Part shown: piece after piece, positions 55,273-63,088 of the stretch
Layout: every line of letters begins with the position of its first letter
How positions within the stretch are numbered: the first letter of the stretch is position 1
Assembly: GCA_963821715.1 (NCBI GenBank)
Contig: CAWGET010000010.1
Location: forward strand, 310,001-374,000
DNA from: CAWGET01 sp963821715
GTDB taxonomy: Bacteria; Bacteroidota; Ignavibacteria; Ignavibacteriales; Melioribacteraceae
Length of the DNA: 64,000 bases
Reading direction: 5' to 3'
Position numbers and translations under genes: made by a program
The notes under the pieces: generated by a model
What the model was told of the DNA's origin: nothing
Seen by the model: only the letters and a program-made list of their open reading frames with translations
The model's database searches: none

Positions 55273-56400
55273 CTATTTAAGGAGCAACATTTTTTTCGTT
55301 ATAGATGAGTTGCCGGACCGCAAAGTATAGAAATAAACTCCGCTGGAATAATTCCTACCGGCGTTAAATTCATAAATATAATTTCCGGCGCTCATCTCTT
55401 CACTTATTAACTCGCCTACCTTACTTCCCAGAGCATCGTATATTGTAAGATTTACAAACCCTTCCTCGGGAATACTGAAATTTATCTTCGTGCTCGGATT
55501 GAAAGGATTTGGATAATTTTGAGAAAGTTCAAAATTTTCTGGCAGATTATTATCATGCTGATCAACATCGGTTATGGTAAGATAATTTTCAGCAAGATCA
55601 CTCATATTGTTTATCATTGTCGTTTTGTCGGTTCCAAAAGCAATTCCGACCCACACTTCCGCAGAATCTCCGGGCTCGATCGTATAATCATTTCCGCCCA
55701 TAAATATAACTGTTCCGTCTGTTCCGGATTCATAAACGGGCGTAAATTCATCCGAATATAGTCTTTCATAAAAACCCGAATCGAAATCATTATAACCGGA
55801 AAACCAATCAATTACGGAAACCGAAGTAAAGCTTCCCGATAAAATTCCAAATCCCGTTGTGCTCGAGCTGGAATCGACAAATATAGAAACAATATCTTCT
55901 AAAGGTTCATATTTCACTACTTCAAAACCATATTGGCCATCAACCTGCGGCAGAGCTTCGTATCCGACCCGGACATTTAAAGTTAAAGAGGTATCATTTA
56001 TAACATTATATTTCGCAAGCGCATAGCTCTTTTCATCCCAGCCGAAAACGTTTAACTTTACAATAAGATTTGGAGCCGCATTAGAATAGCTGTTATCGAA
56101 CATAGTATATAATTCATAATCTCCATAAAGAGGATTTTCTACATTATATGCAGCCATAATCGAATCGGCGTCTTTTCCGTAATCAAAAACCTGCGCCGTA
56201 TCTCCCTGAACCGCAACCAAAATGGAGAATCGGTCAATTTGCTTACTTTCGGCGGTTAAGTCGGGCGAATAAACCTCAATTTCACCGGCGTCGCTAAGCT
56301 GTATTCCGAACTGCCCGTTTTCAAAACTTTGGGAGTAAACGTTATTGGAAACCAAAGTTGTTAAAAAAAATAAAACAACCGTTTGTAAAATCTTTTTCAT
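55273..56400 (-). CDS. T9SS-exported protein of unknown function
   Basis: 375 residues with a signal peptide (MKKILQTVVLFFLTTLVSNN) and a typical sorting tail (ELSQNYPNPFNPSTKINFSI, ending SITKKMLLLK). The central ~260 residues are beta-rich with many Asp and Tyr residues (YEALPQVDGQYGFEVV, DYTIEPGDSAEVWVGIAFG) and match no domain I know. The tail predicts surface location. It lies between the inner-membrane transporter and the regulator, so a substrate-binding surface protein is plausible but unproven. Confidence 0.72.
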   Translation of the reverse strand: MKKILQTVVLFFLTTLVSNNVYSQSFENGQFGIQLSDAGEIEVYSPDLTAESKQIDRFSILVAVQGDTAQVFDYGKDADSIMAAYNVENPLYGDYELYTMFDNSYSNAAPNLIVKLNVFGWDEKSYALAKYNVINDTSLTLNVRVGYEALPQVDGQYGFEVVKYEPLEDIVSIFVDSSSSTTGFGILSGSFTSVSVIDWFSGYNDFDSGFYERLYSDEFTPVYESGTDGTVIFMGGNDYTIEPGDSAEVWVGIAFGTDKTTMINNMSDLAENYLTITDVDQHDNNLPENFELSQNYPNPFNPSTKINFSIPEEGFVNLTIYDALGSKVGELISEEMSAGNYIYEFNAGRNYSSGVYFYTLRSGNSSITKKMLLLK

Positions 56401-56421
56401 GACTCCTCCAAATAATTATAT

Positions 56422-57819
56422 TTATGTCCAGTTAAATAAAAATGGCGGAATAAGCAGAAGCGCGCCGATAATAAAAAACAAAGCTTCGAGAGGAAGAATC
56501 CATTTCGCCCATTTTTCCCATGGAATATCCGCAAGCGCTAAAATGCCCATCGTTACGGCAGAAGTGGGAATGATTAAATTACTAAATCCATCTCCGAATT
56601 GAAAAGCAAGAACAGCCGTCTGACGCGATACATTTACAAGATCCGCCAATGGCGCCATAATAGGCATAGTTAAAACCGCTTGTCCGCTGCCCGACGGAAC
56701 AAAAAAGTTCAGCATAGATTGAACAACAAACATCGCCTGAGAAGAGACAATGGGATGCAGATAAGAAATCGGACTGGATAATCCGTATAATATTGTATCA
56801 ATAATTTTTCCGTCCTGTGAAAGAATCAGAATTCCTCTTGCGAGAGCTATTACCAACGCAGTAGCAATAAGGTCTTTAGCTCCGTCAACAAAGGAATCCG
56901 TAATTTCAGTTACAGTTAATTTGCCGATCACTCCTACCGCGATACCGAGTATGAAAAATAGAGCCGATATCTCCGCAATCCACCATTCATACTGCATTAC
57001 ACCGAAGATCAATACAGCGAGCCCGAAAAGAAAAGCGAAAAGCACAAGTTTGTGCCGTTTTGAAATACCGGAATGTTCCTCAATTTCCTGATGATCAATT
57101 TTTTGTTTCTTGATTTTATCTTTTTCATACGTGGGGCTTTTTTCAGGATTCCGTTTTATCTTTCTTGCATACATCATTACGAAGGCAATTGCTACAGAAG
57201 TAATTATCACCCACGCAAAAATCCTGTAAAACATTCCGCTAAGCGGCTGAAGCCCGGCTATTGCCTGCGCAATTCCGACGGTAAACGGATTTATAAAAGC
57301 TCCCGCAAAACCGGCTCCCGCGCCAACAAACGGAATTGCCACGCCGACAATCGAATCGTAACCCAGCATTAAAGCCATTGGTATGAAGACTAGGATGAAG
57401 GGAATTACTTCCTCGCTCATACCGAATATTGCTCCCGCCAAAGCGAATAAGATCATAAATAATGGGATAACAAGAGCCCTAACCACTTTCGATTTTTTGT
57501 GCGCTTTCGCAATTCCCATTATTGCCGAGTTGACTGCTTCCGTTTTCTGAAAAACTCCGAATGCGCCGCCGACAATTAGAACAAACCCAATAATATTTGC
57601 GGCATCAATAAAACCTCGTATCGGCGCAAGAAAGATTTCATAGCTTTGCGGATCACTCTCAATAAAATTAAACGAGCCGGGAATTACAACGCTTCGTCCA
57701 TTAACTAATTCGCGCGCGAACTCTCCCCCGGGAATTAACCAGGTAAGGATTGCCGTAATAATCATCAAGATGAAGATTATTAAAAAAGTGTTCGGCGCTT
57801 TAAGTTTTTTTAATTGCAT
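56422..57819 (-). CDS. YfcC-family inner-membrane transporter (DcuC superfamily)
   Basis: 465 residues with about twelve membrane segments. The N-terminal KAPNTFLIIFILMIITAILTW and IPGGEF, followed by IIGFVLIVGGAFGVFQKTEAVNSAI, and the C-terminal NFFVPSGSGQAVLTMPIMAPL with VSRQTAVLAFQFGDGFSNLIIPTSA are YfcC signatures. The family is annotated as basic-amino-acid or C4-dicarboxylate carriers; few members are tested. Between a cyanophycinase and an M20 peptidase it would most simply import beta-Asp-Arg or arginine. It overlaps the cyanophycinase gene by 10 bp. Confidence 0.88.
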   Translation of the reverse strand: MQLKKLKAPNTFLIIFILMIITAILTWLIPGGEFARELVNGRSVVIPGSFNFIESDPQSYEIFLAPIRGFIDAANIIGFVLIVGGAFGVFQKTEAVNSAIMGIAKAHKKSKVVRALVIPLFMILFALAGAIFGMSEEVIPFILVFIPMALMLGYDSIVGVAIPFVGAGAGFAGAFINPFTVGIAQAIAGLQPLSGMFYRIFAWVIITSVAIAFVMMYARKIKRNPEKSPTYEKDKIKKQKIDHQEIEEHSGISKRHKLVLFAFLFGLAVLIFGVMQYEWWIAEISALFFILGIAVGVIGKLTVTEITDSFVDGAKDLIATALVIALARGILILSQDGKIIDTILYGLSSPISYLHPIVSSQAMFVVQSMLNFFVPSGSGQAVLTMPIMAPLADLVNVSRQTAVLAFQFGDGFSNLIIPTSAVTMGILALADIPWEKWAKWILPLEALFFIIGALLLIPPFLFNWT

Positions 57820-58670
57820 TCAATTATTTTTTTGTTTGCGATATCGTATTTGCAGCCCGAATAGAGAATGTCTATCTTTATATTATCCGCCGCAAAAAGT
57901 CCTTCATCATTTGTAATTATTTTATCGGCATCGTCTATGCTATATACAACAACTTGATTTTCGCCCAAAACCTTAAACGTATTTTCTGAGTTTAATATTA
58001 TTGCCGTGGATTCATCTACGCCGATACCGATTAATTCCGAATGCTCGAGAAGAACGCTTATCAATCGATTATGTCTTTTTCTATATAAAAAATGCTGATC
58101 GATAACCGCATTCTTAATAAATCCGAAACCCTCTGAAGTGACAATATTCTTTTGCCTGATATCGATAAACTTTTCTTCGTCCTTATTAACTTCTTCATCC
58201 CCGGTAATCATTATGGAACTCATAACAGCGGCGCCGGCGCTTGTTCCGCCTATAACTCCGCCATCGTTGAAAATTTTTTTTATTTTATCTAAAATTTTTG
58301 TTCCAAGTAAACTTTCCGTAAGCCTTCTCTGATCTCCGCCGGAGAAAAAGACTCCCGTTGCTCCTTCAAATTTTTGAAGGATCGAATCCTGAACATCTTT
58401 ACCGTCGATTAAAATATAATCCGCCGATGCGCCTAAGTTAACAAACTGTCCGGCTTGATACTTCCCGGTTTCCAAAGGTTCAGCGCTCGCCATCGGCACA
58501 ACAATTATTTTGGCTTTATTTCCCCCCGCCATATCCACAAATTCTTTCATCATATAATCCGGTCTGGCTCCGCCGCCTATAATAAACAAAGAACCGAAAG
58601 TGGAGTCGGACCCATTTTGAGCCAATAATATCGAAGAGTAAATAAGGATAAAACAAATTATCTTTTTCAT
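57810..58670 (-). CDS. Cyanophycinase (S51) with signal peptide
   Basis: 286 residues; signal peptide MKKIICFILIYSSILLAQ predicts the periplasm. GGDQ at 111-114, Ser144 in GGTSAGAAV, His193 in DQHF, then Arg197, Arg199 and Arg202, and Glu220 in GVDESTA reproduce the CphB-type active site, including the arginine spacing +4, +6, +9 from the His. Length matches stand-alone cyanophycinases. It probably finishes cleavage of imported fragments. It overlaps the M20 peptidase gene by 4 bp (ATGA) and the transporter gene by 10 bp. Confidence 0.92.
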   Translation of the reverse strand: MKKIICFILIYSSILLAQNGSDSTFGSLFIIGGGARPDYMMKEFVDMAGGNKAKIIVVPMASAEPLETGKYQAGQFVNLGASADYILIDGKDVQDSILQKFEGATGVFFSGGDQRRLTESLLGTKILDKIKKIFNDGGVIGGTSAGAAVMSSIMITGDEEVNKDEEKFIDIRQKNIVTSEGFGFIKNAVIDQHFLYRKRHNRLISVLLEHSELIGIGVDESTAIILNSENTFKVLGENQVVVYSIDDADKIITNDEGLFAADNIKIDILYSGCKYDIANKKIIECN

Positions 58671-59755
58671 TTTTTCACCAGCGCCATAGCTATTTCAAAG
58701 GATTTTGTTAAATCTTCTATTAAAATGTATTCATCATTTGAGTGAGGATTTTTAGCGCCTATTCCTATATTTACCGATTTTATTCCGCGTTCATTTAAGG
58801 AATTCGCATCGCTTCCGCCCCATGACATTTTTGCTTCCGGTGTTAAATTTACTTTTTTAATCGCTTCTTCAATGCGCTTATAGACTTCTTCAGTTATCGT
58901 AATTTCATAAGGTTTAAAATCCCACTTATAGGAAAATTCAATTTCTCCTCCAAATTCACCGGCGGAGCGCTTAAAAGTTTCTTCAATTAGATTTAAATGA
59001 TGATTTACCCGCCCGCTTTTTTTAGATCTTATCTCTCCTTCAATAAAAACATACTCCGGCACAACATTAACCGCGGAACCTCCTTTAATTATTCCGAAAT
59101 TAACAGTCGTCTCATCTTCTACTCTTCCTGTTTTTAATTCCTTCAACGCGTTAACGGCAATAAAGAGTGCGTTAACGCCTTCCTCTGGAGCAATTCCTGA
59201 ATGGGCGGCTTTTCCGAATATTTTAATTTTAAAACTAACGGCGCCGAGACCGGAAGATACAAATTTACCGGGATCTAAAAATGAATCGAAAATAAACCCA
59301 TATTTCGTTCTACCGTTAAGTCCAATATTTTTAGAACCTTCCAAGGAAGTTTCTTCGCAGGTTGTAAAAGCCAGCGTGAAATCTTTTACTTTTATATTTT
59401 CTTTTACTATTGTTTCCGCGAGATATAAAAGGATCGCAGCTCCGGCTCTGTTATCTACTCCAAGGACGGTAGATCCGTCGCTTGTAATTTTTGAATCTGT
59501 TAGTGCCGGCTTAAGACCGGCTGTGGATCTTGCCGTATCCATATGGCTCTGAAGAACGAAATCTCCCCCGTCGCCGATTTTACAAATAATATTATTTGTA
59601 TTACTTTGAGTGATATTTGAAGAATTGTCAAAAGCTGGATGAAGCCCGAGTCTTTCTAAATAATTAAAAATATAGTTTGCTACGTCTTTTTCTTTTTGAG
59701 AAAGACCCTCAATTTTGGCGAGCTGAAGAAAAATATCTATTAGTTTATTTTTCAT
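58667..59755 (-). CDS. Cytoplasmic M20-family metallopeptidase (PepT-like)
   Basis: 362 residues without a signal peptide, so cytoplasmic. Metal ligands fit M20: H71-M-D73, D101 in GVDNRAG, E134/E135 in TTCEETS, D157 in FIFDSF and a C-terminal His in NPHSNDE. A dimerisation insert lies around 175-285 (KAAHSGIAPEEGVNAL). M20 peptidases remove N-terminal residues from di- or tripeptides; M20 enzymes hydrolysing beta-Asp-Arg (CphZ) are, as I recall, described. It is the first gene of the ten-gene operon, so final dipeptide hydrolysis is the likely task. Confidence 0.88.
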   Translation of the reverse strand: MKNKLIDIFLQLAKIEGLSQKEKDVANYIFNYLERLGLHPAFDNSSNITQSNTNNIICKIGDGGDFVLQSHMDTARSTAGLKPALTDSKITSDGSTVLGVDNRAGAAILLYLAETIVKENIKVKDFTLAFTTCEETSLEGSKNIGLNGRTKYGFIFDSFLDPGKFVSSGLGAVSFKIKIFGKAAHSGIAPEEGVNALFIAVNALKELKTGRVEDETTVNFGIIKGGSAVNVVPEYVFIEGEIRSKKSGRVNHHLNLIEETFKRSAGEFGGEIEFSYKWDFKPYEITITEEVYKRIEEAIKKVNLTPEAKMSWGGSDANSLNERGIKSVNIGIGAKNPHSNDEYILIEDLTKSFEIAMALVKK

Positions 59756-59756
59756 C

Positions 59757-59774
59757 TTGTAATTATTATTACAA
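59757..59774. promoter_or_regulatory. Candidate RpiR operator (perfect palindrome)
   Basis: TTGTAAT-TATT-ATTACAA is a perfect 7+4+7 inverted repeat one base before the start codon of the first operon gene. It resembles RpiR/HexR-type sites (TGTAAT...ATTACA; TTGT-N7/8-ACAA as I recall), with a longer spacer. It lies downstream of the promoter candidate, a position where bound repressor would block transcription. Confidence 0.55.
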
Positions 59775-59788
59775 AATTTAGTTATTTA

Positions 59789-59802
59789 GTAACTTTAATT
59801 AC
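59789..59802. promoter_or_regulatory. Second, imperfect operator-like site
   Basis: GTAAC-TTTA-ATTAC is a near-palindrome sharing the ATTAC/GTAA half-sites of 59757-59774. The centres are about 30 bp apart, roughly three helical turns, which would allow two dimers to bind on one face. Confidence 0.4.
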
Positions 59803-59803
59803 A

Positions 59804-59832
59804 GAAATACGAAATTAATACTTGAGTGTCAA
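59804..59832 (-). promoter_or_regulatory. Promoter candidate of the cyanophycinase operon
   Basis: On the minus strand TTGACA (59832-59827), a 17-base spacer, then TATTTC (59809-59804), continuing TG. It sits about 50-75 bp upstream of the first start codon and just upstream of both operator-like sites. Confidence 0.5.
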
Positions 59833-59855
59833 GTAATTTTTTGGATATTTAAGAA

Positions 59856-60281
59856 ATGAATATTATAAAAATATTTTCAAGTTTAACATTTCTGACGATC
59901 ATCGTTTCATGTTCCTCTGCCACATTTTCCGATAGATTTGAAAACAAACAGGAATACAACAACCTTCCGCCGGTAAAAGTGATTGAAGGTTTGGCTTCTT
60001 TTTACGCGGATAAATATCACAGGCAGAAAACCGCCAACGGAGAAGTTTACGATATGTTCGGTTTAACCGCCGCATCGCCGGATCTTCCGTTCGATACAAT
60101 TTTACGCGTTACAAATCTAAAAAATAATCGCTCCGCGATTATCAGGGTTAACGATAGAATGCCGCGCCATCCTGAAAGAATTATCGATCTATCTTTCGGA
60201 ACTGCAAAAAAATTAGATATGGTTGAAGACGGAGTTGTCTGGATAAAGCTTGAAATACTTGAGTGGGGAAAGACAGATTGA
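59856..60281 (+). CDS. RlpA-family lipoprotein (double-psi beta-barrel)
   Basis: 141 residues with a lipoprotein signal (lipobox IVSC, Cys19). The DPBB domain fills the rest: EGLASFYADKYHRQKTANGE, LPFDTILRVTNLKNNRSAII, RVNDRMPRHPERIIDLS and KLDMVEDGVV. RlpA enzymes cleave glycan strands lacking stem peptides in some species; the catalytic Asp in RVNDR is present. It has no SPOR domain. It is divergently transcribed from the cyanophycinase operon, 100 bp apart. Confidence 0.9.
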   Translation: MNIIKIFSSLTFLTIIVSCSSATFSDRFENKQEYNNLPPVKVIEGLASFYADKYHRQKTANGEVYDMFGLTAASPDLPFDTILRVTNLKNNRSAIIRVNDRMPRHPERIIDLSFGTAKKLDMVEDGVVWIKLEILEWGKTD

Positions 60282-60343
60282 ATTTATAATATTTTAAAAC
60301 TATATTAAAATTAACACTTCATTGTCTTAAATTGGAGGATATG

Positions 60344-60637
60344 ATGACTTACATTCTTCTAACAAAACTGGCTCCCGAAGTTTCCAAACAAATGAAAGAC
60401 CGCGGCAGGCTTGGCCACAACTGGCTGGAACAGGTAAAGGAAAAATGTCCGGAAGTTAAATTTATAGCGCATTACGCCCTTCTCGGCTCTCACGATTTTC
60501 TCGATATTTATGAAGCTCCCGATGAAGAAACCGCCGCGAAAGTTTCTATGATAAGTTTGGCAAATGGAGCATTTCAATCGGAAAGTTCAATCGCAATCCC
60601 TTACAAAAAATTTCTCGAACTTACAAAGGAAATTTAA
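60344..60637 (+). CDS. GYD-domain protein
   Basis: 97 residues from ATG 60344, chosen because GGAGG lies 5 bases upstream; the ATG at 60341 is too close and the upstream TTG overlaps the ribosome site. The sequence (MTYILLTKLAPE, FIAHYALLGSHDFLDIYEAP, DEETAAKVSMI) fits the GYD family (PF08734), small alpha/beta ferredoxin-like proteins of unknown function. No partner is evident. Confidence 0.85.
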   Translation: MTYILLTKLAPEVSKQMKDRGRLGHNWLEQVKEKCPEVKFIAHYALLGSHDFLDIYEAPDEETAAKVSMISLANGAFQSESSIAIPYKKFLELTKEI

Positions 60638-60887
60638 TTTTTCTATTTGCTTTATAATCAAAAATTGTTAATTTTTTATATCTGATACGCAGATAAGAAA
60701 AAGTATTTCATTTAAGGAAATTTATATAGAAATATCCAACTCTTCAAAGGTTGTTTGCGGGCAAATCATTAATAGATTCTCCTATCATTTACATTAATCG
60801 GATTTGTTAAAACAAAAAATTGCGGGGATAAGCATAGCTTGTTCCTGCAGGCAATAAACAAATAAACAAAATAGAGGTAAAGGTAAC

Positions 60888-61100
60888 ATGGCAGAACGCG
60901 AAAAAGGAAGCGTTAAATGGTTCAACCCTTCCAAAGGCTACGGTTTCATCACCCGCGATAGTGGCGGCGATGTATTTGTTCATTTCCAATCAATCCAAAG
61001 CGACGGCTACAAAACTTTGGAAGAAGGTCAGCAGGTAGAATTTACAGTTGCTGAAGGCAAAAAGGGCCTGCAGGCTCAGGATGTAACCGTAGTGAATTAA
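60888..61100 (+). CDS. Cold-shock protein
   Basis: 70 residues, a single OB-fold cold-shock domain: GSVKWFNPSKGYGFITRD contains RNP1 (KGYGFI) and VFVHF is RNP2. Such proteins bind single-stranded RNA or DNA and melt mRNA structures at low temperature or under stress. An AGAGGTAAAGG ribosome site precedes the ATG. A 250 bp leader precedes the gene, which is typical when csp mRNA is controlled by its own leader structure. Confidence 0.96.
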   Translation: MAEREKGSVKWFNPSKGYGFITRDSGGDVFVHFQSIQSDGYKTLEEGQQVEFTVAEGKKGLQAQDVTVVN

Positions 61101-61435
61101 TTTTTACTCTTTCTTTTTTAAGAAGAATAAAGACTAATTCTTCATCTGTAAATGAGTTAAGTCGGCGGACAAATATATAGTTTTAAGATTCTTTCTCATT
61201 TAAAAGTGGAATTACTCCGGTAGTTCCACTTTGATTTTTCCCTTTCTCTTCGAAAGCATTGCAGATTTTTAAAAGCTTTGCTTTACGGTATTCTTTATGA
61301 TTTTATAATACACCACAAATCTTTAATTCAATAGACAACGGCACAATACTATTTAAATAGTGGGTAATTTTCACTTTGAAATTAGAAGCTGGACTAATCG
61401 GGTTCAAATCATATTCTCGTTGACAAAATAATTTA
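61101..61435. other. Non-coding stretch between csp and the TetR gene
   Basis: The 406 bp gap (61101-61506) has no supportable gene. It holds a terminator (61203-61239), a 14 bp palindrome ACTATTTAAATAGT at 61348-61361, a TTGACAAAATA copy at 61420-61430, and then the TetR operator array (separate entry). Confidence 0.6.
61203..61239 (+). terminator. Rho-independent terminator after csp
   Basis: AAAGTGGAA (61203-61211) pairs perfectly with TTCCACTTT (61224-61232) around a 12-base loop and is followed by GATTTTTCCC. It lies about 100 bp past the csp stop and would end that transcript. Confidence 0.7.
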
Positions 61436-61503
61436 GGAAACTTTGCTTGACAAAATAGTTTCCATTTTATATATTGGAAACTAAATAAACTAATTTGGTT
61501 TCC
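61436..61503. promoter_or_regulatory. TetR-family operator array of four half-sites
   Basis: Half-sites alternate in orientation: GGAAAC 61436-61441, GTTTCC 61458-61463, GGAAAC 61476-61481, GTTTCC 61498-61503. The spacing is symmetric (16, 12, 16 bases). The middle pair forms a perfect 9 bp inverted repeat, TAGTTTCCA/TGGAAACTA at 61456-61464 and 61475-61483. It overlaps the promoter and reaches to within three bases of the regulator's start, as expected for autorepression. Confidence 0.65.
61447..61475 (+). promoter_or_regulatory. Promoter candidate of the TetR-HlyD-ABC operon
   Basis: TTGACA at 61447-61452, a 17-base spacer, TATATT at 61470-61475, inside the operator array. The TTGACAAAATA string also occurs 27 bp upstream at 61420-61430. 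Confidence 0.55.
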
Positions 61504-61506
61504 TAA

Positions 61507-62109
61507 GTGACTGTTGAAGAACAAATAATATCAACCGCGAGAGAAAAATTCTTCTCCGGCGGATTTCAGAAAACCACCGTAGATGAAATAGCCTCTGATT
61601 TGAAGATAAGCAAGAAAACAATTTATAAACATTTCTCATCCAAAGAAGAAATTGCGCGTGCTGTTATGAGTGCTATGCGCAATCAGATTTCCGAAAACGT
61701 TTCACAAATAGTTTCCGGCGATTCTTCCGCCGTGGATAAGCTCTATAAATTCACAAAGGTTTTATCCGAAATCTCAATGCGCGTAAATAATAAATGGTTG
61801 GATGATATGCGAGTTCACCTTCCCAAGGTATGGGAAGAAATAGATGAATTCCGCTCTAAGGTTTTATATAAAAACTTTAAGAAAATATTTGAGCAGGGAA
61901 AAAAAGAAGGACTGGTTAACGAGGGTGATAATGAAATTATGCTGCAAATATTGATCGGATCGATTCAACGCGTTATAAATCCGGACTTTATACTAAATAA
62001 TAACTATTCCCTTAAATCCGCGATTGACGAGTTGATCTCGATCTTGATGAAAGGCATGCTTACCTCGAAAGGAAGCAAACAATTGGCAATAGTAAAACGG
62101 AAAAAATAA
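61507..62109 (+). CDS. TetR/AcrR-family transcriptional regulator
   Basis: 200 residues starting at GTG 61507 (MTVEEQIISTAREKFFSGGF). The HTH fills residues about 1-50, with TTVDEIASDLKISKKTIYKHFSSKEEI. The ligand domain is unassigned. It is the first gene of an efflux operon: the HlyD-like adaptor begins one base after its stop codon and an ABC ATPase follows. With the operator array in front it most likely represses its own operon until a toxic compound binds. Confidence 0.93.
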   Translation: MTVEEQIISTAREKFFSGGFQKTTVDEIASDLKISKKTIYKHFSSKEEIARAVMSAMRNQISENVSQIVSGDSSAVDKLYKFTKVLSEISMRVNNKWLDDMRVHLPKVWEEIDEFRSKVLYKNFKKIFEQGKKEGLVNEGDNEIMLQILIGSIQRVINPDFILNNNYSLKSAIDELISILMKGMLTSKGSKQLAIVKRKK

Positions 62110-62110
62110 A

Positions 62111-63088
62111 ATGAAAAAATTATTTTTGATCATAATCGCATTCAGTCTGTTCGGATGCGGAGGAAATAATGACGGCAGATTCGTCGAAGAGTCCGGCACG
62201 ATTGAAACCACGGATATAATAATTTCTTCGAAAGTAGGCGGAACCGTGGAGGAAATAAAAGCCGATGAAGGCAGCAATATTTCAAAGGGAGATACAATTT
62301 TAACCATCGACCACGAAACCCTTGATATACAATTACGACAAGCGGAAGCGGGATTGGACGGAGCTAATGCGCAGTTTCAGTTGGTAAAGGAAGGCGCGAG
62401 GAAGGAGGACATTAATCAAGCAAAGGAAGCGGTGAAGCAAGCCGGTGCAAATCTGGAATCGGCTAAAAGCGATTTATCAAGATTGAAAAGTTTATATGAA
62501 TCGCAGGCGATCACGGAAAAACAATTTGAAGATGTTAAAACCCGCGCGGATATAGCCGAATCCCAATATCAATCGGCGAAAGCAAATCTTGAAAAAATGA
62601 ATAACATATCTCGTCCTGCTGAAATTAAACAGGCGGAAGCCAATTACGGAAAGACTGCCGCTTCAGTAGATCTGATAGAAAAACAGATTCGCGACAGCTT
62701 TATTATTTCACCGATCCGAGGAAGCGTGGTTGAAGTTTACGCCGAAGAAGGAGAGAATGTAAACCCCCAAACTTCTCTCGTAAAAGTATCAAATTTATCC
62801 GAAGTTGAATTGATAATATATATTTCAGAAACCGATCTCGGCAAAGTTAAAACAGGACAAGACGCAGAAGTTTCCATAGATACATTTCCCGATAAAACCT
62901 ACAATGGAAAGATAACTTATATTTCACCGGAAGCCGAATTCACTCCAAAAAATATTCAGACAAAAGACGAAAGAACGAAACTCGTTTTTAAAGTGAAGAT
63001 TAAAATTCCGAATCCAGCCTATGAACTAAAGGCCGGAATGCCAGCCGACGCGAAAATAATATTAGATGAAATTGGAAGCGGTGAATAA
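62111..63088 (+). CDS. HlyD-family periplasmic adaptor lipoprotein
   Basis: 325 residues with a lipoprotein signal (lipobox LFGC, Cys17). The barrel-sandwich halves (GTIETTDIIISSKVGGTVEE and SFIISPIRGSVVEVYAEEGE) flank a long coiled coil around residues 75-185 (RQAEAGLDGANAQFQLVKEG). A beta-barrel domain follows (VELIIYISETDLGKVKTGQD). This is the YbhG/EmrA-like adaptor of ABC exporters. It is translationally coupled to the ATPase gene downstream (TAATG). Confidence 0.94.
   Translation: MKKLFLIIIAFSLFGCGGNNDGRFVEESGTIETTDIIISSKVGGTVEEIKADEGSNISKGDTILTIDHETLDIQLRQAEAGLDGANAQFQLVKEGARKEDINQAKEAVKQAGANLESAKSDLSRLKSLYESQAITEKQFEDVKTRADIAESQYQSAKANLEKMNNISRPAEIKQAEANYGKTAASVDLIEKQIRDSFIISPIRGSVVEVYAEEGENVNPQTSLVKVSNLSEVELIIYISETDLGKVKTGQDAEVSIDTFPDKTYNGKITYISPEAEFTPKNIQTKDERTKLVFKVKIKIPNPAYELKAGMPADAKIILDEIGSGE

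Noticed and set aside
61398..61412. GGGTTCAAATC looks like a tRNA T-loop.
   Set aside because: The flanking bases do not pair as a T-stem and no anticodon or acceptor arm is present.
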